A stretch of 64,000 nt of DNA from Fibrobacterota bacterium (GTDB lineage Bacteria; Fibrobacterota; Fibrobacteria; UBA5070). The position numbers and the translations under genes are program-made. The stretch is from positions 1 to 64,000 of the forward strand of contig JAKPQQ010000237.1 in the NCBI GenBank assembly GCA_029557215.1, written 5' to 3'. The notes below the pieces were generated by a model. That model was given only the letters and a program-made list of their open reading frames with translations, did not search any database and was not told where the DNA came from. Positions 1-7,700 of the stretch are shown piece by piece. Position 1 is the stretch's first letter, and every line of letters starts with the position of its first letter.

Positions 1-515
1 TGTCGGAAAGGGTGGCGAACATCCTCGGTGGGGAACCGATCGTCACGACCGCGACGGAGGCGGTCCGCGACCTGGTCGTGGGGATCGGGTGCCGCAGGGG
101 CGTGGCTTCCGGCGCGATCCTGGCTGCCGTCGACGCGGCCCTGCGTAGTCGGAATCTGACTTTCGAGCGGGTGCGGCTGTTCGCGACCGCTTCGCCCAAA
201 CGCGACGAGCCGGGTCTGCTGGAGGCCGCCGTTTCGCGCGCGACCCCTCTGGTCGTGGTCCACGACCTCGAAATCCGCTCCCGACGCCGGGTCAAGCGCA
301 CGGCGGCGTCCCGCCGCGTGGGTCTGCCCGCCGTTTCCCATCCCGCGGCCCTGGCGGCCGGAAGGAGAACGAAGTGTCTATTGCGACGATTCCGACTGGG
401 GCCGGTGCTGGTGTCCATCGCCCAGGAACGCTGCGGGTGGTGGGAATCGGCCCCGGCCATCCTTTGGACAGAACCCGTCGAGCCGAGGCCGCCATCGCGG
501 CATCCGGGGTCCTGA
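1..515 (+). CDS. cbiG: CbiG, cobalt-precorrin-5A hydrolase (3' end of gene)
   Basis: The gene enters from the left edge; the first complete codon is at base 3. The visible part carries the CbiG C-terminal signature VVGIGCRRGV (near bases 78-107), then a core ending in LGPVLVSIA, which is where CbiG proteins usually stop. CbiG opens the lactone of cobalt-precorrin-5A in the anaerobic corrin pathway, so the host makes B12 by the oxygen-independent route. The frame continues about 33 codons past the family end and overlaps cobJ by 142 bp in another frame, which is odd. The family call is firm; whether the long tail is really translated is not certain. Confidence 0.85.
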   Translation, partial: SERVANILGGEPIVTTATEAVRDLVVGIGCRRGVASGAILAAVDAALRSRNLTFERVRLFATASPKRDEPGLLEAAVSRATPLVVVHDLEIRSRRRVKRTAASRRVGLPAVSHPAALAAGRRTKCLLRRFRLGPVLVSIAQERCGWWESAPAILWTEPVEPRPPSRHPGS

Positions 516-1162
516 TGGGCTACGCCCCGTACCTGGATTCCGTGAAGGATCTCTGGGGCGACAAGGTGGTCGAGCGATCGGCCATGCGCAAGGAGGTCGA
601 TCGTTGCCGCGACGCCCTGGATAGAGCCCGTCGCGGAGAGGATGTCGCCCTCCTGTGTTCCGGCGACGCGGGTGTGTACGGCATGGCCGGCCTGGTCCTG
701 GAACTCGCCCACGGGTCGAACGAGGCGCCTCCCATCGAGATCGTGCCGGGGGTGACGGCCGCCAACGCCGCCGCCGCGAGCCTTGGCGCACCGTTGATGC
801 TCGACTACGCGGTGGTCTCGCTGTCGGATCTCCTGGTTCCGTGGGACAGGATCTGCCGTCGCCTGGAGGACCTCGCCCGCGCCGATCTTCCCGTGGTGCT
901 CTACAATCCGAGATCCAAGGGACGCGCCACCCAGATCGAGGTGGCGCGATCGATCTTCCTGGAACACCGCCCGCGGAACACGCCCGTGGCCGTGGTCACG
1001 GCGGCATCCACCGACCAGGAAGCGCGGGAGATCTCGGATCTGGACCGGTTCCTGTCGCTGGAGATCGGGATGCGTTCGGTGGTGGTCGTTTGCGGTTCCG
1101 ACGCGCGCATCCTGGGCGATCGACTGGTTGCGCCGCGCGGCTACCCCGTGGGCGGCTCGTGA
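374..1162 (+). CDS. cobJ: Precorrin-3B C17-methyltransferase (CobJ/CbiH)
   Basis: A 262-residue SAM-dependent tetrapyrrole methylase that contracts the corrin ring by methylating C17. The N-terminal VVGIGPG motif (about residue 21), the LCSGDAGVYGM motif (about residue 95) and a PGVTAANAAAASLGAP segment are all family hallmarks. The GTG start at 374 is chosen because AGGAG lies at 362-366 and because later starts would cut off the VVGIGPG strand. It sits between cbiG and cobK in one operon and ends with a GTGA overlap onto cobK. Fused CbiG-CbiH proteins are known in other bacteria; here the two domains lie in different frames. Confidence 0.93.
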   Translation: MSIATIPTGAGAGVHRPGTLRVVGIGPGHPLDRTRRAEAAIAASGVLMGYAPYLDSVKDLWGDKVVERSAMRKEVDRCRDALDRARRGEDVALLCSGDAGVYGMAGLVLELAHGSNEAPPIEIVPGVTAANAAAASLGAPLMLDYAVVSLSDLLVPWDRICRRLEDLARADLPVVLYNPRSKGRATQIEVARSIFLEHRPRNTPVAVVTAASTDQEAREISDLDRFLSLEIGMRSVVVVCGSDARILGDRLVAPRGYPVGGS

Positions 1163-1911
1163 TCCTGCTGGCGGGAGGCACGACGGAAAGCGTCCATATC
1201 GCCCGATGGTTGACGAACGCGGGACACCATGTCCTGGTCACCCAGGCGACCGAGATCCAGCTGGATCTTCCGGATTCCCCGTTGTTGCGGTTGCGACGCG
1301 GACGGCTCGATGCGCAAGGGTTCCAGGAACTGCTGGGCCGGGAACGGATCCGCGCCGTGGTCGATGCGTCCCATCCGTTCGCGGGGCGGCTGCGGTCCGA
1401 GCTGGAAGCCGCGTGCCGAAGCCGTGGGATCTCGCGGATCCGGTTCGAACGGAGCGCTCCGCCGTTGCCATCCGGAGCGGTCCTCGCCCAGGACCATGCC
1501 GATGCCGCGCATCGGGCGTTCGCGCTTGGCAGGACCGTGCTGCTGACCACGGGATCCCGGACGTTGGGTGTCTACGCCGGGATCGCCCGGTGCCACGGCG
1601 CCGTGCTCTGGGCGCGGATCGCTCCTTCGGAGGAATCGGATGCCGCCGTGCTGGAGTCGGGATTGGACCAACGGCGGATCGTCCGGGCCAAGGGGCCGTT
1701 TTCCGTCGAAGACACGATGGCGCTCCTGGAACGATCGGGTGCGGATGTCCTAGTGGCCAAGGATTCCGGAGATGCGGGGGGCATTCTCCGGAGGATCGAT
1801 GCCGCATGGCGGTGTGGCGCCCACGCGGTGGTGGTGCGCCGTCCCGACCCCGAGCGGGGAGCGGTCACTTGCCCGCGGGAGCTGCTTTCGCGGCTTTGGG
1901 CCTCGGAGTAG
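1159..1911 (+). CDS. cobK: Precorrin-6A/cobalt-precorrin-6A reductase
   Basis: A 250-residue NAD(P)H-dependent reductase of the corrin macrocycle. It opens with ILLAGGTTES, the CobK/CbiJ nucleotide-binding start, and has VVDASHPFA and LLTTGSRTL segments, both typical of the family. The GTG start at 1159 shares the sequence GTGA with the cobJ stop, so translation is probably coupled. The last 47 bp overlap, tail to tail, with the metallophosphatase-like gene on the other strand. With cbiG and cobJ it forms the visible end of a cobalamin operon that begins outside the window. No cobalamin riboswitch is in view. Confidence 0.93.
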   Translation: MILLAGGTTESVHIARWLTNAGHHVLVTQATEIQLDLPDSPLLRLRRGRLDAQGFQELLGRERIRAVVDASHPFAGRLRSELEAACRSRGISRIRFERSAPPLPSGAVLAQDHADAAHRAFALGRTVLLTTGSRTLGVYAGIARCHGAVLWARIAPSEESDAAVLESGLDQRRIVRAKGPFSVEDTMALLERSGADVLVAKDSGDAGGILRRIDAAWRCGAHAVVVRRPDPERGAVTCPRELLSRLWASE

Positions 1912-3382
1912 CCGCGGGCTTCTTGGGCTTCGCCGGTTCCGACGCGGCGGGAGCCGACGCCCCGTACATCGCGGGCACCCTTCCCAGGGTGGTCGCGAGG
2001 CCCTTTTCGCGCGCGTACTTCTCGATCATGTCGCGATCCCAGCGCTCCATGTACACCGGCCCGGCGCTCTGGAGCGACAAGCCGGTGAGATCGTAGATCC
2101 GGTTCCTGACGGAAAGCGGGATCGCGATCTTGTAGCGCCCGGAGGATTGGATTGGCTTGCCGTCCACGAAGACCTGCATGGACGAGCCGCCGAACCGGGA
2201 ACTGTCCGAGGTGCAGCTCGCTCCGGAAAGGAACAGGAATTCCTTGGGCTGCCGCATCTGCCGCAGGAGCACTTTCTGGACATCGGATCCGGGCAGCTCG
2301 AACAGGGAGACCTGTTCCGGAGGGGGGGTGGTCTTCCAAAGATCGCCCATGGTCACCTTGCCTTTGGGAAGGCCGGCGATCACCGCGGAAGCCGGCCAGA
2401 AGGCGATGTCGGCACCGGACTCGTGGCGCAGGGCGTCGGCCAGGAAGTTCCCCAGATGTCCTTCGCGCGCCGTTTTTGGCCAAGGTTCCGGCAAGGTGCC
2501 CGCCACCGCTTCGGATTTCGATTTCAGGAAGGTCGCCAGGCTGTCGAAGGTGGGTTTCCATTCCGGCACGATGGCGATTCCGGCCGGCGGGGACGTGAGG
2601 CTTTCCGTGATCGAGACGGTGCCCCCGCCCAGAGCGATCTCGATCTCCTTCAGCGAAGACGAACCGCTCGGTGCGCGCACGATCCAGGTGTCGCCCTCCT
2701 TGCGCATGTCGGCCGTCTGGGATTCGTCGCGGGCTCCGACGATGAGATGGATCCCCGGGACGGTCCGGGCCAGGATGGCGTCGGCATCGGCGCCCGCATG
2801 GGACAGGACCACGACAAGTTCCGCGTTGCGCTGCTTGAGAGCCTCGATCGCGGTGGCCACGTGTTCCGCGGGTTCGTTCGCTCTCAGGTCGTAGGCTTTG
2901 CTCGGACGTTCGGCGGCGTCCAATTCCGGGTCGGCGACCCCGACCACCCCCACTCGCAGACCGTCGAAATCCCACATCGCCCAGCTCTTGCCGCCATAGG
3001 GCTTGTCGGAGAGGGCATGCAGGATGTTGGACGTGAGCACGGGAACCTGCAAGGATCCGATGATCGAATCGAGCCGGTCGCGGCTCCACCAGAAGTCCCG
3101 CGTCCCGAGGGTGATGGCATCGGGCTGGACGAGATTCATGACCGTCGCCTGGGATGTCCCCTGCGAAGCGAAGGCCAGGTCGGAACCGAAGATCGCGTCT
3201 CCGGCATCCAAGGCCAAAAGCGGGTAATGCTGGGTGTCGGCCTTGCGTCGAAGGCTGTCGACCCACGAAAACAGTTTGGGGGCGGGGTCGCCATGCAAAT
3301 CGCCCCAGACGAGCAGGGACAAGGCGCGGGGTGGTTCTGCGGCGGTGGCGACCGCCAGGGCCAGGGCGGCGATCCGGATCAT
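1865..3382 (-). CDS. 5'-nucleotidase/UshA-like protein with altered metal site
   Basis: 505 residues: a short signal peptide (IRIAALALAVATAA), then a metallophosphatase-like domain (about residues 23-260) and a 5'-nucleotidase C-terminal domain (about 270-450, with GHLGNFLADALR), then a Pro/Ala/Lys-rich tail. The fold-defining GDLHGD and LDAGD motifs are present. The usual GN-H-E/D motif reads LGTRDFWW, and the usual GHTH motif reads VGARD, so bridging and second-metal ligands appear to be missing. It is probably periplasmic. The family is clear but hydrolase activity is doubtful. Start at 3382: an ATG followed directly by the signal peptide; longer in-frame extensions do not look like protein. 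Confidence 0.8.
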   Translation of the reverse strand: MIRIAALALAVATAAEPPRALSLLVWGDLHGDPAPKLFSWVDSLRRKADTQHYPLLALDAGDAIFGSDLAFASQGTSQATVMNLVQPDAITLGTRDFWWSRDRLDSIIGSLQVPVLTSNILHALSDKPYGGKSWAMWDFDGLRVGVVGVADPELDAAERPSKAYDLRANEPAEHVATAIEALKQRNAELVVVLSHAGADADAILARTVPGIHLIVGARDESQTADMRKEGDTWIVRAPSGSSSLKEIEIALGGGTVSITESLTSPPAGIAIVPEWKPTFDSLATFLKSKSEAVAGTLPEPWPKTAREGHLGNFLADALRHESGADIAFWPASAVIAGLPKGKVTMGDLWKTTPPPEQVSLFELPGSDVQKVLLRQMRQPKEFLFLSGASCTSDSSRFGGSSMQVFVDGKPIQSSGRYKIAIPLSVRNRIYDLTGLSLQSAGPVYMERWDRDMIEKYAREKGLATTLGRVPAMYGASAPAASEPAKPKKPAATPRPKAAKAAPAGK

Positions 3383-3494
3383 GGGAGGGGTTCCTCGTGT
3401 GGGGCCGAGTCGACAGGACTCGGTTCCTGGTGATGCATGGAAAGTAGCACCTTGGAAGACCCAGATGGTATCCTCTGCCCCAGAGAGGTGACAT

Positions 3495-4580
3495 TTGGGC
3501 TTGAAGAATTTCTTGTCGCATCTGATGGAAGACGACTCCAACCATCCCGGACAGGTGGAGGTGGGGGATGCCGATTCCGCACCTGTGGTTCGTCCGTCGA
3601 GTCCGGGACCGGTCCATCCGGCCGTGTTCGCGTTGGGCAAGACCTTGCGCGCGATGGGCGAGGACGCCTTCGAGATGGATCAGGACATCAGGACCCGGTA
3701 TCTGGCCTTGGCGGAATTGGCCGAATCGGGCGACGCCACCGCGCTGGGGCGGATTCCGGGAAAGGTCTCCGACCACCGCAAGGCGGAGCGCGCCTGGGTC
3801 ACCCGCAACATCCGGGAACTGGCGGAAACGATCGTGGGGCTGGTCACGCGACTCGGGCGCAACGTGTCCATGGACCGGGAATCGGATCGCCAGATGGAAG
3901 GCCAGCTCGAGAGGCTGCGCGGGGCGGTCAAGCACGAAAGCCTTCCCGAGCTGCGCCGTGAAGTGCTCGGAGCGGTGGAGACGCTTTCCGTGGTGATGAA
4001 GCAGCGCGACGAGCGCCAACGCGGCGAGATGGCCGCGGTCAGCCGCGAACTGGAGAACCTGAAAGCCGAGCTTTCCCATGCCCGCAATGAATTGGCCGTG
4101 GATCCCCTGACGCGCCTGTACAACCGCGCGGCGTTCGACGAACACGTCAAGACCTGTCTGGCGCTTGCCACCTTGGCGGGGAGGGATTCGTGCCTTCTCA
4201 TGGTGGACATCGACAATTTCAAACGGGTCAACGACGAACACGGGCACCAGGCCGGCGACGCCGTCCTGCGGACCGTGTCGGGGGAGCTCGCCAAGGGATT
4301 CCCGCGCAAATCCGATTTCGTCGCCCGCTACGGCGGCGAGGAGTTCGTCGTCGTGCTTTCCGAAGACGGCGAAGAGGTCGGGCGCATGCTCGCCGAACGG
4401 TTCTTGGAGAAGATCCGCGGGTCGGTGTCTGTCTGGGAAGGCGCCGAGATCGGGGTGACGGTGTCCATCGGGGTCGCCCAACTGCAGCCGGGCCAGAGCG
4501 TCCAGGGATGGATCGCCCTGGCCGACGAGCGGTTGTACCGCGCCAAGGCGGCGGGGCGCGACCGGATGGTCGCTTCCTGA
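3495..4580 (+). CDS. Diguanylate cyclase (GGDEF domain)
   Basis: 361 residues. The C-terminal GGDEF domain (about 195-361) has LTRLYNRAAF, MVDIDNFKRVND and an intact RYGGEEF active site near residue 280, so it should make c-di-GMP from two GTP. RKSD, five residues before GGEEF, is the RxxD inhibitory site, implying product feedback. The first 170 residues are helical, with coiled-coil character near 110-190, no membrane segment and no recognised sensor domain. It starts at TTG 3495 behind an AGAGAGGTG ribosome site; a TATCCT -10-like hexamer lies near 3468. It stands alone between a convergent pair and the alpha-2-macroglobulin gene. Its input signal cannot be read from sequence. Confidence 0.93.
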   Translation: MGLKNFLSHLMEDDSNHPGQVEVGDADSAPVVRPSSPGPVHPAVFALGKTLRAMGEDAFEMDQDIRTRYLALAELAESGDATALGRIPGKVSDHRKAERAWVTRNIRELAETIVGLVTRLGRNVSMDRESDRQMEGQLERLRGAVKHESLPELRREVLGAVETLSVVMKQRDERQRGEMAAVSRELENLKAELSHARNELAVDPLTRLYNRAAFDEHVKTCLALATLAGRDSCLLMVDIDNFKRVNDEHGHQAGDAVLRTVSGELAKGFPRKSDFVARYGGEEFVVVLSEDGEEVGRMLAERFLEKIRGSVSVWEGAEIGVTVSIGVAQLQPGQSVQGWIALADERLYRAKAAGRDRMVAS

Positions 4581-4701
4581 CGGATCCCGCCGTCCGGAGC
4601 GTATTTCCGGGGCGACCGCGATGGATGTTCCGGTAACTATCATTTTTTGTCGAAGCCGTCATCGAGGACATCGTCCCGCTTCGAACGGCTGGAGAACCGC
4701 G

Positions 4702-7700
4702 ATGTCTCGATCCAGCAGCAGAATCCTCGCCGCAGCCTTTTTCGCGACCCTGGCCGTCCTGTCGGTCGGATGCCGCAAGCCGGTCGTGTTCGACCCCATG
4801 TCCGCGACGGAAGAGGCCTTGGCCTCCCGCGAACTGGAGTCGGTCACCCAGGGCGTCGTGGGCGCCCGCGGTCCCATCGTGATCAAATTCCGCCATCCCT
4901 GGGCGGCCGACGACGAGGTCGGCAAGGACGCGTCCTCCAAGTGGCTCAAGTTCGAACCCTCGATCGACGGACGCCTGTGGTGGAAGGACCACCAGACGCT
5001 CGTGTTCGAACCGGAAGACGACCTCGAGCCGGGCGAGCTCCATGTCGGAAGCCTGGATCTGCCGGGACTCGCCGACGACAAACGCCTGCCCGAATACCGG
5101 TTCGCGGTGGTTTCGGCCACCCGCACGGTGGAGCTGGAGCCCCAGGGGTTCGAGAAGTCGGAGGGCGACCTGTGGAAGCTCTCCGTGAGGGTGGAATTCA
5201 GCTCCCCCCCCAAGGGGGCCGCGGAAAAATGGTTCGACATCGACCAGGACGGAGCGGACCCCAAGGTCAAATGGACTCCTTCGGGGGCCGAGGACGGTTC
5301 CGGAGTCCTCGTCGTCGACGGAATCCGTCGCAACGGCGAAAAGCTGTCCATCAAGGTGGATGCCGGCGAGGCGGGACTGGAATCGGACGTTTCCCTGCCC
5401 GCCATGAGGATTCCCCTGGCCGACCGGCTCGGTGTCCTGTGGGCCGGCCAGCGCGGCTCGGAAGGCCGCAACGGATTCGACGTCCTCTTGTCGGATCCCG
5501 CCGCGCCCGTCGCCGACCTGGAGGGATTGGCGAAGGTCGAAGGCGTGCCGGGTGCGGTGCAGATCGAACAGAACGGGGCGCGGCTGCGCCTGTCGTGGAC
5601 GGCCAAGCCGGGCGAGGCGAATCTTGTCCTGGAAAGCGGTCTTCCCGGAGCGGACGGGCGCAAGCTGGAAAAGCGGTTCGAGCTGGCCGGCGAGTTCGCC
5701 GATTCCAAGCCCATGGCGATGTTCCGGGGATCGGGCAACATCCTGCCTTCGCCGGGCGGCAACCAGGTCCACTTCTTTTCCGTCAACCTGTCGCGCCTTC
5801 GCGTCGTCGTGCGCCGGGTGGATCCCTCCAACATCCCCGAATTCCTGTATTCCAGCAACCTGTCGGGCAACGGCGGATACCACCGGCAGCTGGGCGAGGT
5901 CGTCTGGGATCGCGTGATCCAGCTGGGCGCCAAGCGCAACACCACGCTCGAGGGAAGCCTGGATCTGGGACAGATGTTGTCCAAGAACGGGGCGGGTCTC
6001 TACACGGTGGAGCTGGAAAAGCAACGCCAGGGCATGCTCTACGCCTGCGACGAGAAGACCAAGCCTGAATCCGGCGCGATCGGGGAGCGCCGCGACGACG
6101 AACACGAAGGATCGGAAGGGGACGAGGACTACGAGGACATGCGCTGGGGCGAGCGCGACAATCCGTGCGCTCCGAGCTACTGGTACCAGGGATGGGGCGA
6201 GCGGGTGTCGCGCAATGTCCTGGTTTCCGACCTGGGGCTCATGGCCTGGCGCGATCCGAACGGGAACCTGGTGGGCGTGGCCCACGACCTGGTCACCGCG
6301 GATCCCTGGAAGGGCGTGAAGATCGAGGTGCTCAAGCCCAACGACGCCGTGGCCGCCCAAGGCCAGACCGACGGCGAGGGATTCGCCGAACTGGCGGGGA
6401 CGCTGTCGGGGACTCTCGTGCGCGCCAGTGCGGAGAAGGACGGCAAGACGCATCTGGGGTATCTGAGGTTGAACGACGGCGAAGCGCGCAACGTCTCCAA
6501 GTTCGACGTGGGAGGCGAGTCGGATCCCGACGGATTGCGTCTGTTCCTGTATTCCGAGCGAGGAGTCTACCGCCCCGGCGATTCGATCTTCCTGGGCTGC
6601 ATCCTGCGCGGCGAGGACGGCCGGATCCTGGACAAGCTTCCGCTGAAGATGACGTTGCGCGATCCGCAAGGACGTGCGGTGGCGACCACCGTTCAGAGGT
6701 CGGCCGCCGACGGCCATTTCGCATGGCGTCTGGCCACGCGACCCGAGGACGCCACCGGGCGCTGGTCGGTGCTGGCCGAAGCCGGTCCCGCCCAGACGGC
6801 GCTTTCCGTGCTGGTGGAAACGGTTCGCCCGAATCGGATGAAGATCGAGCTGGATGCCAAATCCATCCAGGTGGGCGGGCAGAACACCACGATCCGGTCG
6901 CATTGGCTTTCCGGAGGTTCGGCGGCGGGGCTCAAGGCGAAGGTGGAAATGTCCCTTTCCCCCAAGCGGGTCGCCCCGAAGGGAATGGAGGGCTATTCCT
7001 TCGAGGATCCCACGCGCGAACGTTCCGGCACCGACGAAGCCGTCGTTTGGGAAGGCGTGCTGAACGCCGAGGGCGCCGCGTCGTTCCGCTTGCCGGTTCC
7101 CGACGAGGGTGTTTCGGGGCCCATGACGGCCTGGGTCCGCTCGCGCGTCTTCGAGCCGGGTGGCCAGGCCTCGGTGGACCGTGTCGGGCTTCCGCTCTGG
7201 CCGTTCGGGCACTACGCGGGATTGCGCATCCGCACCCGCGACGGCTGGGATTGGACCTCCACGGGCGAGCCAGTCGACTTCGACGTGGTGTCGGTGGGAA
7301 CCGACCTGAAACCCGCGCAGGGGCGCAAGATGGAAATCGTGGTCTATCGCAATTCGCGCTGGTGGTGGTGGGAGAACGGCGAACGCTACCTGGGATTCCT
7401 GGATCGTTCCGAGACCCGCGAGGTCGCGCGCCTGAACACGGTGTCGGGCCAGGGCGTGGTCTACAAGCCGGATTCCAGCGGACAGTATCTGGTCCTGGCG
7501 AAGGACCTGGAGAGCGGTCACGTCTCGGGGGCGTCGTTCCACGCCTGGGGGCGCGGCGACGACGCCGGAGGCCAGGCCGGCCAGGCGCCGGTCATGCTCC
7601 GGCTGCAGGCGGTCAAGGACACGGTGGAGCCCGGACAGCAACTGGAAGTCCGGTTCCCGTCGGCCAAGAACGGCAAGGCCCTGGTGCAGGTGATGCGCGG

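Noticed and set aside
1-374. A cobalamin riboswitch controlling the cobalamin genes.
   Set aside because: The operon start lies outside the window and no B12-box sequence is visible.
1572-4643. A long minus-strand frame of about 1020 codons covering the metallophosphatase and diguanylate cyclase genes.
   Set aside because: It runs antisense to clear families in other frames and shows no protein-like motifs.
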